DNA of 64,000 nucleotides from Amborella trichopoda (lineage: Eukaryota; Streptophyta; Magnoliopsida; Amborellales; Amborellaceae), in contig NW_006496520.1 of the NCBI RefSeq assembly GCF_000471905.2, positions 119,728-183,727 of the forward strand, written 5' to 3'. Position numbers and translations under genes: made by a program. Below, in pieces: positions 21,472 through 34,329 of the stretch (its first letter is position 1; every line of letters begins with the position of its first letter). The notes beneath the pieces were generated by a model. The model was not told where the DNA came from. It saw nothing but the letters and a program-made list of their open reading frames with translations, and did not search any database.

Positions 21472-23689
21472 TTGTTGTTGCTCCGCCTCCTAAATCCTTG
21501 CCTATAGCCCCTAGGAGGTATACAAGGTTAGCAACCTCCCCTTCTGGTACCTGACAGGAAAGGGGACCTGATAAATAGAAAGTGGGTAAGGCTTTTGGTA
21601 CGAAACACTTTCTTGTGTTTTCGGCGAGTCTTGGATGCTTTCATTAATCATCCAATGTACATCCTCCTGCGTGAACATCGACGGTGCGCCTTGAGGGGCT
21701 ATGTCAGGCTAGACCTCAAAGGAGGTAGGAGGGATTGGAGGACTCAGTGTTTGAGCCGGAGGGGGTGGCTAAGGTCTTTCCTGCTCTCCGAGTGACGTCT
21801 CGGGAGGAGAGTTTGCCTCTTGATGGTAAGACACCATGGCAGAGCATCCTCGAGCCCCTTGAGCATGTCCAAGATGCTATTTAGGACATTCTTGAAGAGG
21901 GCAATCAGGTTTTCGGGCTTGTCCCCATCATGGCTCACCCCCATTACCTCGATGGCCTAGTCCGAGTAGGGTCATTCGGCAGGAGGAGAGACCCTGGTCC
22001 TTTTCGCGGTTCAATCAAGCACTCCGAGTAGCAAGGACTGGCTTTTCCCTGTCTGAGCCCGAGATTGTTTCAGGGCTCATGTGAGAACGGGCACCAGATG
22101 GCCTCGGGGTTAGGCTGCTATCGAGCCTGACACTTGAAGGCCTTGGGGCCTTTTCTCACCTTGGATCGACGGGTAACGATCTAGGGGCCATGTCTCATCC
22201 ACCAGCTCTTAACGGCGTTGAGGCCGCGGGTCAGGAGAAGCAGGTTCGCCTTTGTGCATCTCGAAAACATTGGAGTGGGCCATGACATTGGTCCCGGGTT
22301 CCTTCGCATCTTGTAACATATGGAACTGGTTTTGATTTGGTAGGTCTTCTGTGATAGAAGACTCTACTTTTTGTGGGAAGGGTGGGACTTCCATCCCCCG
22401 TACCTATTTGAGTTGCAGGCTCCGGTAGACCTTCCCCCAGAATTGGAAGTGATTCCAGTCTTCTTCTTGGCAGGCCCGCTCGACTGATGCACTGGTGAAC
22501 TTGATCAGCTCGAGCAAAGTGTGATGCCCAGGAAAGAGGAAGTTTGTAGGTGGCGACGGCGGTCTAGGACGGCCTGAAGGAGGGGCGGGCCGATCCATCG
22601 TTGCTGACAGTGTCCTCCTATTTTGCACCTAGTGGCGAGGGCTGGTTCGCACATGCAAGTAAGGAGGAGTGGAGAGAATGGCACTCGAACAGAATTTCTT
22701 CGAGTACGACATAGAGAGCAGCTCAGAAAGTGGTTGGGGAAGTAGTGGACACTCTCTCTTCTTTGTGACCAGCAGCATCTTTGGACTTACACGTGTGTGT
22801 GCCATCCATGGTGATATTCGGGGTGGTCGCGATGTCAACCCCTTGTGGAAAGGGCGGTAAGTACTCGTGGTACCTACCTGTTTAGTTGGTGAGGCCTCAG
22901 GGGGTTCGAACATGCATGTGCACTTGTTTATGGGACTTTCGATCATCTCAAAAGTCATGTGTTCGTCAAGCCTCGGCCTTTGGGCTGCCCCGCGCTATAG
23001 AGTTAGCATGCATGATGCGGGTGGTCTTAGAACCACTCGCATTGCGTTCGGGTCGAAAGAGACCCGAAACAGTTTGGGAGAGTGGGGTGGGTTGTCGCCT
23101 GCCTTGACTCGTCATAGTGGTGGTTAGGCCGTCAGCGATGACGTATGTGTGAGTGTGTGCAGTGACTGGGTGGCTACACGAACTGACATAGAAGTTGCCA
23201 ACGTACAGTGTGTGCATGGGGTGCCAGATCTGGCGACACCCCTGTGAGACATGGGAGGCGTCACCTTTCGGTTACCCATAGAGTGGCCTTTCTAGGACCC
23301 ACAGGGAAAAGAAGAATAGTGGCGCAAGGACCACGTTAAGGCATGTGACTGGCGAGGTGTCCGTCAGTAACAGGGCGCTTGTGTGAGGAGGCGGTTGTAG
23401 TGCCACTCATGCAATTGACATTAAGGGATTTTCCCTTGACACTAGAAGAGGAGGGGCAGGGAGCTTGGGAGCCCATGCCCTGCGTTTTCCTAGGTAGGAT
23501 CAGGATAGCAGTCTTAGTTAAGCCGTTTGAGTAGGACGCGGGGGAGGCAGGATCTAATGGTCTATTCGCCCAGGGTGAGGTCACGGATATGGGGATGTAG
23601 AAGTCCCCACTCCGAACAAAGCAGGGACACTGGGATCCCATAGCAACTTTAGAGAGAGAAGAAAGAGAGGTTGGTACCTGAAAAAAGTC

Positions 23690-24444
23690 CAAGCCAACGA
23701 TAGGGTGACGTGTCCCCAGTGGAGTTGCCAGTTGGTCGGACCTAGTTCTTGGGGATTGGGTGAGAACCCTCTCTCGAACAACCGTGGGGTCACACATGTG
23801 CGGATGTGGGTGGCGCGTGCCGGTGTGGGGCGTGCATGGATGTGGGGCCTCCTTTGTGTGGATAAGTACCAACAACGAGAGAGATTTTTTGATGGTGGGG
23901 TGCTTTAGGACGTTGTGCTGGTTGTTAGCCGTCAAAAAATCACGAAGTCCTCCGGCCATGTGCCAGTGTGGTTTGGACAAAGACTCTCTTCAGACAACCA
24001 ACCTCTCTACTCTCTCTCTCTGCCACTTAAAACTAGGATGGGATCCAATTGTCCCCCCTTTTGACTATCTCCACATGTGGGGAGAGGCTGGTTGGCTGAT
24101 GGAGGGGTGAGGGTTGGGACCCGTGAGTTTGCTCATGTTAACATATGTGTCGTAGACACGGGTGTTGCGCGAGCAGGCTATGTGTGGAGGAGAAAAGAAA
24201 GAGAATATGTCCGCACGTTCGGGGTCTCTAGGTTCCCACGCACTCAGGGGAATTTTTTTTCTCTCTCAAAATTTTCTCTCTCCTCTCAGTGGGATTAGAA
24301 CGAAAGACAAACGTAATGCCTCTGTATTATGAACAGTAATCCCTCCTTTTACCAAGTGTCCTCCTCTTTTTTACAAATGACTTAAGCTTGCTTATATAGA
24401 AGATTCACCAAACAGGGGTGAACGCTAAAAAACAAAGCTTAATT

Positions 24445-24477
<33 letters not shown>

Positions 24478-25642
24478 GAATAAATCTTGAAATTAGGCGC
24501 AATGACCAAAATGTCCTTAAAATATTTTCCGCTAATGATTAAGGCATCCCTGTATGAAGGTCGTCCTGCCATGGCCAAATCTTGGAATCTCTTTTTGTAA
24601 CTTATAGCGATGGTTCAGATGATTTGTCAACATATCTTCAATGTCCTTACGAATTTGAGGATTTTGATGCCCTTTAATCGTGCTGGGGTGGCCTTTTTCC
24701 AACGGGGTGGAGTCCCACCGGATTCGTGAACTCTGCTAACCAGTGCAACTCGACATGTGATGTTCTGGCTCCTGGCTCTGCTTGCAAACGAGAGAGGAGG
24801 CAGTCGCTGTCACTTTGAACCAAGTTTGGGCTGATTTTTTCCTGGTTTACATTTTTGCCTAATTTGGGAGGTTGCCAGAAAGAGGGATTCCGGTAACCTA
24901 GCGGATTTACTTCTTCTTTGACCTAGGGACTTGCATCCATCGAACCTTGAATTAAATGCAAGAGTTATACCAGTTTGCATCTCTTTACGAGGTGGTTGCA
25001 TTGAATTCGTTCCTGTGGTGATCTGATGCTTGGATGTTGAGCTAGGCTTCACTAGATTCGAGGCTTCTTCTTCTTAAACCCTAATTTTTCTGGTTTTGTG
25101 GGCACCTTCCTTTCAGGAGAAGTTTGACTCTAGGTCGCGCCACAGTGCATTCCTTAGTTCAAAATGATGAGGTTGGCGTGATCTAGAACATATATGAATT
25201 TGGGCCTTTCCTAGTTTTAGCGGAAGGCGCCATGGGTCCTTGAAGTTGCTCTCGAAACGCGATATCGTTGTCTCCATGTTTAGGGACTGGTTCGGTAAAG
25301 CCGCACCACGCTAGTGAGAACCCCGCCTACTGCGAGGTTGCATGGGCAAAGACCCCTTTCTGGTGGTCTGATTGAACCCAAATTTAGTCCGCAAGGGTTT
25401 TTTTGACATTCTGAATGCAATGGGGGTAGTCTAGTGTAGTTTTGAAGCCGCTAGCATAGGGCTACAGTTGTAAGGTCCTTCCTTGGTGCGATGGCACCAT
25501 GCCCAGGTCGAACGTCTCGAGGCTTTATTTTGTGGCACAACTTTGGCCTGTCGGTGTCTTGTGTACTTGCAGCATCAGGCCATTGCCGATTCTCTCTTTG
25601 TTCATATGGGAGGTGCAAGTATGTCAAAAATGATGTAAAACA
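23690..25642 (-). repeat. LTR of the second minus-strand element (about 1.95 kb)
   Basis: The right edge is TGTTTTACATCATTTTTGAC on the minus strand, the same start as the neighbouring LTR at 28720 (TGTTATACGCCATTTTTGAC). The left edge is approximate and rests on similarity of 23690-23790 to 3774-3885 (shared GACGTGTC and GAACCCTCTCTCG stretches). A TATA box is at 24391-24400, preceded on the minus strand by AAGTCATTTGTAAA. An AT run (24449-24471) and a short CT tract follow. It lacks the long hairpin array of the neighbouring LTR, which explains its smaller size. Confidence 0.55.
24391..24400 (-). promoter_or_regulatory. TATA box of the 23.7-25.6 kb LTR
   Basis: The minus strand reads TCTATATAAG. 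The sequence TTTACAAATGACTT just beside it recurs beside the TATA box at 27347-27356, so the two promoters are related. Confidence 0.5.
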
Positions 25643-25659
25643 GTAATGAGAGAGGGAGA

Positions 25660-25799
25660 GACAGAGAGTGAATGGACCCGCCTATGGCACAGGTCTTTGG
25701 CCTGATGGGTGAAGAGCAAGGGAGAGAGAGAGTAAGATAGAGAGGGAGAGACATACCTACCAATGGCATGGGTATGTGACTCGGAGGGCTTGAGAGGGT

Positions 25800-25895
<96 letters not shown>

Positions 25896-26293
25896 GACGA
25901 GACGAGAGACGACGACGACGAGACGAAGAGAGTAGAGAGTAGAGAGAGAGAGAGAGAGAAGAGAGAGACGACGACGAGAGACGTANNNNNNNNNNNNNNN
26001 NNNNNNNNNNNNNNNNNNNNNNNNNNNNNNNNNNNNNNNNNNNNNNNNNNNNNNNNNNNNNNNNNNNNNNNNNNNNNNNNNNNNNNNNNNNNNNNNNNNN
26101 NNNNNNNNNNNNNNNNNNNNNNNNNNNNNNNNNNNNNNNNNNNNNNNNNNNNNNNNNNNNNNNNNNNNNNNNNNNNNNNNNNNNNNNNNNNNNNNNNNNN
26201 NNNNNNNNNNNNNNNNAGTAGTAGTAGTAGAGTAGAGAGAGAGTAGTACGTAGTAGTAGAGTAGAGAGTAGTAGAGAGAGAGAGAGTAGAGAG

Positions 26294-26365
<72 letters not shown>

Positions 26366-26760
26366 AAGAGAGAGAAAGAGAGAAGGGCTAGACTCGCCTG
26401 TGGCATAGGCCCAGAAGCTAATAGGGGAAGAAAGGGTGAATGAGAGTGAGAGAGAGAGAGGGAAAGAAGACAGACCCACCTATGGCACGGGTCTAGGACT
26501 TTTTGGGCAAGAGAGGGAGAGAGAGAGTAAGAGAAGGAGAGGGAAGGGGGAATGGGCCAGCCTCTAGTGTGGGTTGTGACTAAACAGGAGAGGGAGAGAG
26601 AGTGAGAGCAAAGAGAGGGAGAAGGAGATGGGCCCACCCTAGATGTGGGTCCAAGATTTTAGGTGAAAGAGAGAGGAAATGTGAGCAGAAAGAGAGAGAG
26701 AACAAAGAGAAGAAGAGGCGGGGACTCGGACCCGCCCTACGTCCAATTGGAAGAGAGAGA
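25660..26760 (-). repeat. (GA)n tract and GACCCRCCTATGGCACGGGTC hairpin units, with gap
   Basis: Long (GA)n, AGTAG and GACGAC runs alternate with units of the form GACCCACCTATGGCACGGGT(C), whose ends GACCC/GGGTC pair. Units are visible near 25675, 25752, 26390, 26472, 26552, 26630 and 26730, spaced about 75-85 bp apart. The N block 25986-26216 lies in the simple-repeat part, so the true length is unknown. Confidence 0.75.
25986..26216. other. Assembly gap (231 N)
   Basis: A run of N inside a GA/AGTAG microsatellite. Frames reported through it are meaningless. Confidence 0.98.
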
Positions 26761-26934
26761 GAGAAAAAAAAAGAGAGAGAGTGGACCTAAAGTAGGCTCG
26801 GGCCTAGGTGCGCCTTCGAGGTCCCTTTTGCATTCACTTTTAGAGAGAAGTCTTAGTCTTTGTAGGCTAAGGCTAGGGTCTAGACTCTAGATGTACGGAC
26901 TTCGTTGGGGGTTGGGATAAAGTAAAGTTTATGG

Positions 26935-27150
26935 AAGCTAGAGTGTGTGGATTAAGCTAGGGTGTATAGAAGCTAGGATGTATAAATGCTAGGGTGTATG
27001 TAGGGTAAGATTATGGAATGGACGAGGGTGTAGGGATGTTAAGGTGTATGATAGCTAAGGTATATGGGATAGGGTGTATGGAGTAGGGTGTATGGAATAG
27101 GGTAGGGTGTAGGAAAACTAAGGTGTATGGGGTAGGGTGTATGGAGTAGG
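26935..27150. repeat. Degenerate GGGTGTATGG tandem repeat
   Basis: About fifteen degenerate copies of TAGGGTGTATGGA, with variants GCTAGGGTGTAT and AGGGTAGGGTGTAGG. It is G-rich on the plus strand. It is not the plant telomere repeat TTTAGGG, although TAGGG is embedded. Confidence 0.7.
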
Positions 27151-27346
27151 ATTGGAAGTTGGGAATCTTAGGAAATGGGAAGTCTATAGTTCTAGGGAGT
27201 GAGAGGTGCCAAGGGTAGTTTCTCTCTCTAACAATTATTTCTCTCTCCTCTCTCCTTGAGTTTGGATTTGGGATTGAAGCAAAAGAAGAAGCCTAAGCTG
27301 TTTCAATTGGTTTCTAAAACTCATTTACAAATGACTTCACTTTTCT

Positions 27347-27356
27347 TATATAAAAT
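27347..27356 (-). promoter_or_regulatory. TATA box of the 25.6-28.7 kb LTR
   Basis: The minus strand reads TTTTATATAA, in the same context as the TATA box at 24391-24400 (a TTTACAAATGACTT neighbour). Confidence 0.45.
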
Positions 27357-28720
27357 AACCCCAAAACATGGGTGGATACTCAAAAACCACTAAAATTGTT
27401 GAAAATTACACATTTAATGAAATAAAATATTAATCTCATTTTTAACTAATTACCAAAATACCCCCAGGTACTTTTCATAAAATGATGAAACCTTCCATCC
27501 TCGAGGGTCTTTTTGCCATTGCTAGGCCTCAGGAGTTTTTTTCGGACGTTTTCGATGGCAATTTGAGAGATCAAACGTCATAAAATTGATGCTTGGATTA
27601 TTACGCACATTTTGATACCCAATGATCATCTTGAAACATATTTTTAAGGAAGAGCCTAAAATTCGGCCAAGTCCATAAGCTTTTGAATCTTTGACCACCG
27701 ATTCGGCATGATCCATGATATTTCAAGACTTCATTTTGATCACAAATTGAAGAGGATACTATCATGATTGTTTTGTGATAAATTTCATCCATTTTGATCT
27801 CCATTTGAGCACATTCGATATTGCGAAGGTTGCTGAAAAATGGGATTTCGGCTATTGGAAAATGTGCCTGCTTCAACTTCAAACTTCAGTGTCTTCTGGC
27901 CCCCGATATTCATGAAAATTATATTAAATTGAAGCCCTTTGAAGCACGATTGCAACGGACCCATACTTGCGACGATCCGACATATGGGATCTCGAGCTAT
28001 AGCCTCTTAAAGAATGAGATGTTTTTCTTTTTAAAATATAAAATTTCAAGTTTCGAGTTCATCTACTCTCTAAGAATTTTCTCGTTTCGGACCACGCCAT
28101 AATGCGTGTTATATGTCAAAATGAGTGTATCAACGAGATCTAGCTCATGTCCGAATTTGAGCGTAATTGGATCCAAAATGAGAAACTTATGAGCATTTGA
28201 AAGTCATCCTGAAATGAGAAAACACAATTTTCATAAATGGAAACTGGTTCACTGAGGTTGCACTGCAATAGTGTAAAACCCACCCTTTTTCATAAGTTAG
28301 GCCTAGAATGGTCCTGTAGGATCCGATTGAGCCGAAATTTGGTATTTGGGGTTTTTCAATGTTTTAAATCTAATGGCGATGGTTTGATAAAATTTTGAGG
28401 CCTAGAAAATAGGGTTGTAGTTATATGGCCCATTTTCAGCGTGATTGGAATTGGATTTGAAAGCCGAGTTTCATCCTGATCGGCTCAAAACGTTTTGGAA
28501 TGCGACGAAACTTTATGGGTGTCCTTAGGGCATCCAAAACTACCCTCTCATGCAATTTGAGACCATTCTGACACTTCTTCTGCGGTCACCCAATATCAGG
28601 TTTATTTTTATAGTGTTCTCGTGGTCTGTTGGCATTTTTGGCACCGACGGGACTAGGTTACTACCGGCTCTCTCCTTATGCATCTTGGGGATATAAGTAC
28701 GTCAAAAATGGCGTATAACA

Positions 28721-31700
28721 CCCATGTTCAAACTTTAAGACATGGGCTTTGACCTGGATTAAAACCTAGGGATAGAGACCTAGACTGAACCAAAACTACG
28801 CTTACATTCAAACCTTATTGGAGTTGGATACAACCTAGACTTGAATCTAGGTAGACCTAAACATGAACTTGGATGGATCAAGACTTAGATTGGGCTAGAC
28901 TTAAACTTAAATTTGACTAAACCTAGGCTCAAACTTAGCTTAGTCCTAGACTCGAGCTTGGCTCAAAGCAAAGCACAAGAATACTGTTTGAAAACAATTT
29001 GACCCAGGACTATAGGTTGGTCGGATCTGGTCAAGGATCCCTAACGTAGGAAAAAAGCTGAAAACTCGGCCAGGTTTGATGGGCACCCATGTAAGGCTCG
29101 GCAATAGTTCAAATGTGGCAACTAGGTTTTACTATTGTTGGTTTGTTTTGTGGTCAGGATTTCCTTAAAGGGGTGCTCGCTTCATTGGTGGTACATTCCC
29201 AATGTCCCACACACAAAAATGGGTTCCCGCATAAGTTAAGTGTCAGTAAGGGGGTTTTAGAAAATCTGAAAGTTTTAGTGTATTATGTATTAATGGTTGT
29301 GGCTATGTGTGGAAAACCAATACTCTAATAGTGTATATAATAAGTGTGATCAAGCAGGCACATGCAAACATTATAATCAACTAACGCTAAAGATAAAGAT
29401 AGAACAAGAAGATGAGGATCTCAAAAATCTAATGTAATGAGATAAGAATAGATTAAATCAAGTATCTTTAATCCAAGCAGACAATAATGAGCAAATAGAT
29501 AAGGAGTTTAAGCCTAATCTAATGTGCAAGATAAGGATGAAAAAAAATGAGCAATTAAAAAAAAAAAAAATCTAAACTATCTCAGATAAGGATAAAACAA
29601 GAAATAAAAAATTTAGAATCTAATGCATTTACATATAAAGAGAACACAAGAGATAAGGAATTTTAAAAGCTAATCTACTTATGCAAGGGATAAGGAATTT
29701 TAAAAGCTAATCTACTTATGCAAGGGATAAAGATGCAGCACAAAAAAGATAAGAATCAAGAAATTTAAATCTAATCTGATAAGAGTAAATCAAAAGATCT
29801 AAACCTAATCTGATTAGATGAAGATTAAAAACCCTAATCTTTAAGATCAATACAATTTAGTCCAACTTTTTCTTTTATTATCTATTTATTTTATTTTCTT
29901 ATTTATTATTTTTCTGGAATTTCAGAACATAGAAAACAAAAAAAGAGAGGACACAAAAACATAAGGGCCAAAAACAGGCTACCGAAAATAATTTAAGCAG
30001 TTTGTACAACACAACACGACATGTTATGCTGGGACACACGACTCGACCTAAGTCGTGCAGCACAGAGAGCCCCATATCAAATTTTTTTCCGTGTTTTTCT
30101 AGCTTTTGTAATTTTTATTTTTCTATAAAATATTACTTGAATTTTTTCAACAAGATTTTTATAGTATAAATAGGCAGATCTAAAGCTTGAGGGCCCCACA
30201 GTGGGCGCCAAACTGTTTACACTTTAATTTGCAGAGATCTTTGAGCGAGATCAACTCAAATCTCTTACCACACAAGGTAATTTTAAAAATCAGTAGAGAG
30301 AGTATGATCGCTCAAATTATAGTATGTGACCAAAAGTATAGTAATTTTAAATAAGAAAAATGTTTATATAAGGTGTCAATTTTATATTATACAAATAACA
30401 TGCACCTTAAAAATCCTCTAATTGATCATCTCGATCTCGAGATGTGTGAATGTGAAAGGAAAAAGGATTTCAAGTCTAAAAAATAGTGCATCTTGTAATA
30501 CACTATCTGGACTGTTGATTTTCAAGATTTTTAAGTATTCATAGATCTACTCAAGTTACAATGTTTTTGAAAAATTTAAATTTCATAACAATATATTTTT
30601 TAGGTTGTCACGAGGATTTCAAGCACTAAAACAACATCTTTCGACACCATTTGAAGGTGCACTTTATTTTAATTGTTTAAAGCCGCAATATACAAACCAC
30701 TAACTTTTACATAAAATAGCATACCCTAGATAAAATTAAATCCCGTTCAAAATAAGCCCTTCAATTCAATTTTACAATAAAGGTACGATAAGCTTATACA
30801 ATAATTTTGATAGTTAATAAAAATAAAATAAATTATAAAAGAGGAAAATATCTTTTTTTTCTTCCATTTCTCTCGGAACGATATTTTAGTCCCCAGTCAT
30901 GGAAAACCATAATGCGGCCACAGACTCTTTTGGGCACCTTACTTCCCTATCTATGTCGTCGAAGTAGCAAAATTCGATAGACCCAACAAAGATTGGTTTT
31001 TGCCTCTTCCAAAATCTTAGTGGGGTCCCCACAAAGGCACAAAGGGCAAACGAAAACATGAAATTACCAACTAGTCCGTTTAACTTTGTAAAATATTGTG
31101 TATAGCATGCTTCCAATGGAGTATTCCTATACACTTACTTCATTATGAAAACATGCTACTTAGTATTTTTTTTTATTTAATATTAAATTTTAAGATCCAT
31201 CGAAGAATTACTAGATAATTATTCGGAAAGGAAAATTTTGGACTTTGAGTTCTACAACGGTAACATCCTACCATCCACAAATTTTGGCAATCCTTGTTCA
31301 ATCTTGGGAATTCTTTTAAAAAAATAGAGTTGGCATTTGAATAATGTTTTATTTGATATTAGTGGCTAGATCAAAAGGGGTTAAGTCCCCAAAATTTTGG
31401 GCATCAAGGAAGCAAACGAACAATATCTCCCTAAAGGAACATCAAATCATTTCACTTGGTTAAAATACCCATATTCAACCTTATATAACTTATTAAACCA
31501 TACCCACCTTATATAAGTTAGTAAACCAAGCATCTTACAATCCAAAAACAAAAGAAACGACATCAACAACCTTCACTATTCGAAGTTTTACCAACACTCA
31601 CTCATCAAAGTTTGGCAACCCTTTCAAACATATAAATAAACCAAACAAGTGTAAATCTCAGGTGGGATTCACTCTAGCACCATGCAGGCTCACAGTGCCT

Positions 31701-31955
31701 ACCTGACACTGAGCGGGATGATTTTGATGTCTTTTCTTTAAAGATACTCCATCAAACAAATTTCCAATTTTTTTTTTTATAACAATAACTGATTTTCTAA
31801 TCTTTCTAATTCAAAGTTTGTTGAAAGCTTGAATAATTTAGCCATTTTCATCTCAATGTTTATGAACCTGAAAACGAAATCTTAAAGTCCGCAGGCCTCT
31901 GAAATTTGTCTTTGGTACCTAATTGAAGCAAGGCCATCGATATTAAAAAGGGAAA
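28721..31955. other. AT-rich spacer, no gene seen
   Basis: 28740-28980 has degenerate CCTAGACTTRAA repeats. 29652-29725 is an exact 37-bp tandem duplication. 29340-29860 is a purine-rich stretch with repeated GATAAGG and CTAATCT words. At 30202-30210, TGGGCGCCA followed by AACTGTTT resembles a primer-site context of some plant retroelements, but no LTR or coding region supports it. A dispersed repeat lies at about 30410-30600. An 82-codon minus-strand frame at 30886-31134 has no recognisable domain. Confidence 0.5.
30410..30600 (+). repeat. Dispersed repeat R2, copy 1
   Basis: It shares AATTGATCATCTCGA, AAGGATTTCAAGT, the TTGTAAYACA stretch and TTTTCAAGATTTTTAAGTAT with 48240-48440 in the same orientation, and with 34330-34580 and 36280-36480 in the opposite one. 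No terminal repeats or coding sequence were recognised. Confidence 0.5.
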
Positions 31956-31959
31956 ATTA

Positions 31960-32260
31960 TAGATGGACGCGGTTAGCATGCGGGCCAAGCCCGCTCATGT
32001 AGAAATGCAGGCCCCTTAATAAATCTATTTTTGAGATGGATTTTTGGACTTAATTTTTAAATATATGTAATATCTAATATGGAGATCATGAATATAAAAA
32101 ATAAATAAAATTTAAAAACTAAAAATAATAATTCTATTAAGAAAACATTTGGACCGTTAGTTTCAATTGTTTTTAGATGGACCACATATTTATATCCATC
32201 TTTAAGATGGATAGCTTTATACTTCTAGATTGCATATGTATAAATTTAGTCTTGCCCGCA
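31960..32260 (+). repeat. Dispersed repeat R1, copy 1
   Basis: About 300 bp shared with 39950-40190: AATAAATCTATTTTTGAGATG, GACTTAATTTT, AGATCATGAATAT, AAAATAATAATTCTA, TTTTTAGATGGA and CATATGTATAAAT in the same order. No gene is seen. Confidence 0.6.
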
Positions 32261-34150
32261 TGAGACAATTTTCCATTATAGATACCCGCAATTTGTGTAT
32301 TATTTTTATTTGCAACCACTTTTTAAGTGAAAACGTTTGTACCAAAACACACGCCAGTGTTAACCCTTGCTTCCAAAACATGATGCCCAAGATGTTACGG
32401 CACAAAAATGTATTGGACCAGTATAAGATGAACATAGAGACAATCCGGCACAAGAAAATCTGCCGGACCAACTCATAGAGAAGAAGTGAAAACCGTAAGA
32501 AAAATAAAATGAAAAGTATTTTGACAAAAACAAAGTCAATTTTTATATTTATGGACAATTAAAAAAAAAGTAGTATTGAGGTTACAAAGGTAGTACAAAC
32601 AAAAAAACTATTGAAAAATATATGCCTAAAAAGTACAAATGGGGGTACCAATAATTTTTATAGGTGCCTCTTATGGGGAACCAAAATGAGACGCATGCTG
32701 CACAAGGGCAGCTAGCAAATAATTGCAGTGGCACCTATCCAACCACGAAAGTTCAAGTCTTACTCGAGAGGCCCACCTTCTTCGTCACTTGCCTGCAGAC
32801 GCCGCATGACCGCTGCCGCTGCTAAAAGGCTTAAAGAGTCGCTATTAGGATTTTTATGATCCCGCGAGGGCACAAGGTACATTCATTCTCTCCGGTGCTC
32901 CACCAATAATTATTTTTAAACACCAAAATAGGAAAAAAATAAATAGATACGTAGTACATGTGATCCTAAAAAGAATATCCAAAGATTGAAGGAGAGTATC
33001 CAAGTTTTGAGAAGTCGGTTTTTTTTTTGACATATAAAGATTAAAACAAAAAAGGAGAGACAACTAAAGATCTAAAAAACCCCTTTTTTTTAGCTAAATT
33101 ATCCGCAATGGGATTTGCCTCTCTGATTGAAACTTATGGTCAAAGAATTCCCAAATAACATTTGGGAAGTCGGATCTAAGTACTTGGAACTTAAAACTTA
33201 TTCTTTATTAGAGTATTCATTTTAGGGATTATAACTGATCATTTTTAATTCAAGTATTTTCGGTATGCTCTTAAATAATATTTTTATCAACATTCAAAAT
33301 TTCGGTGGGGGAGGACGAAACAGTTGCCCACTGGGTCCCGCACCGAGTTTGATAAAAAAAGAGGATTTACATACGGATCCTAATTTTTTTAAAAAAATAT
33401 GAAATGCTTTGTTTATAAACAGAAATTATAAAGAAAAGTCAGTCAACCTATTTCTTTTTTTTAAAAAAAAATTGCCTTTCGGTATGAGAATGGAATCTTA
33501 GATCCAAATTTACTTTTTTTATTTTTTTTGTTCATAGGGCAGTGCCTCAAACTTTAGGGTAGTGCCCTACTAATGGAAAAACTAAAAACAAAATTAAAAT
33601 TCGATCCGAAGATATCCTTAGACTGAAAGACAATTTTGAAATAATAAAAAAAAGTGGTTGACTGACCTTCTTTGTAATTTTCACGTATAAATAAAGTATT
33701 TCGTATTTAAAAAAAAATAAAAAATTAAGAGTCCTTACGAATCACTCTAAATTGTTTTTCAAGAAATACTAAAAATCAAAGACACAAAGATTTAAAATTT
33801 GATAAGTATTCAACATCTTAAATTAAATATTGAAAAGGTGCGAGTATCGAGTGTCCAGTTCCTATCCGAGTTTATTTCCTATCTGGTTTATTATATACAT
33901 AGATAACTAAGGAAAAAGAATAAATGTTATTTTAAAAAAAGAAAAATGATTGTGTAGATTGATCCTAATACAATCAGGATCAATAATCCCAAAAAAAAAA
34001 ATTCAAGCCAATAATTTATAACATTTTATTACAAAATTTTGACCCATTTCCCAAAAAAGTGGAGAAGTCGATAAAAAAATTGGTTTCATCATAAATTAGG
34101 GAAAATATCAATATAAGAATTAATTACCTAAACCCTAAACTGAGCCAAGA
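32261..34150. other. AT-rich spacer, no gene seen
   Basis: Long A and T runs with short unrelated open frames. The slightly GC-richer part at 32690-32890 holds no recognisable coding or RNA gene. Confidence 0.5.
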
Positions 34151-34329
34151 AATTAAAATAAATACAAATAAGTACTATAGAAATCATATGCCTGGTTTTG
34201 ATCGATCCTATAATCCTCCATATCAAAATCACCCCAAAACTTATGGGGTGAGGTTTATACATGTAAGGCGTGCCTCTAAATTTTCATGGGAGTTGCAGTC
34301 CCAATTTCGAGTATGATGGCTTGAAAATT

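Larger units (their letters stand above)
20450..25642 (-). mobile_element. Second minus-strand Tat-like element
   Basis: In minus-strand order: LTR (25642 to about 23690), leader (about 23690-22630), gag remnant (about 22628-20950), and a left edge somewhere near 20450. The leader and gag resemble those of the element at 1-7167, including the knuckle. It has no protease or polymerase in the window and is broken in several places. Its LTR abuts the array of another LTR at 25643, which suggests that it inserted into that older copy. Confidence 0.6.
25643..28720 (-). repeat. Older Tat-like LTR with GA-rich hairpin array, truncated
   Basis: The right edge is 28720 (minus-strand start TGTTATACGCCATTTTTGAC). 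A TATA box lies at 27347-27356. Downstream on the minus strand come GGGTGTATGG repeats (26935-27150) and a GA-rich array (26760-25660) interrupted by an assembly gap. The left end is lost where the LTR at 25642 begins. The part 27240-28660 shares the order of other LTR upstream regions: a purine/pyrimidine tract, the AAAACATGGGTGGATACTCA stretch, and the TTGGATTTGAAAGCCGAGTT stretch. Confidence 0.5.

Noticed and set aside
23336-23980. 214-codon minus-strand frame
   Set aside because: Crosses the border between LTR and leader of a Tat-like element; no domain seen.
25624-26637. 337- and 240-codon minus-strand frames
   Set aside because: They run through an N block and a (GA)n repeat; meaningless as coding sequence.
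26935-27150. Interstitial telomere repeat
   Set aside because: The unit is GGGTGTATGG, not TTTAGGG.
30202-30210. Primer binding site TGGGCGCCA
   Set aside because: The context looks familiar, but no LTR edge or coding region was found on either side.
30886-31134. 82-codon minus-strand frame with mixed composition
   Set aside because: More protein-like than its neighbours, but no motif, no family and no gene-like context; left as a chance frame.
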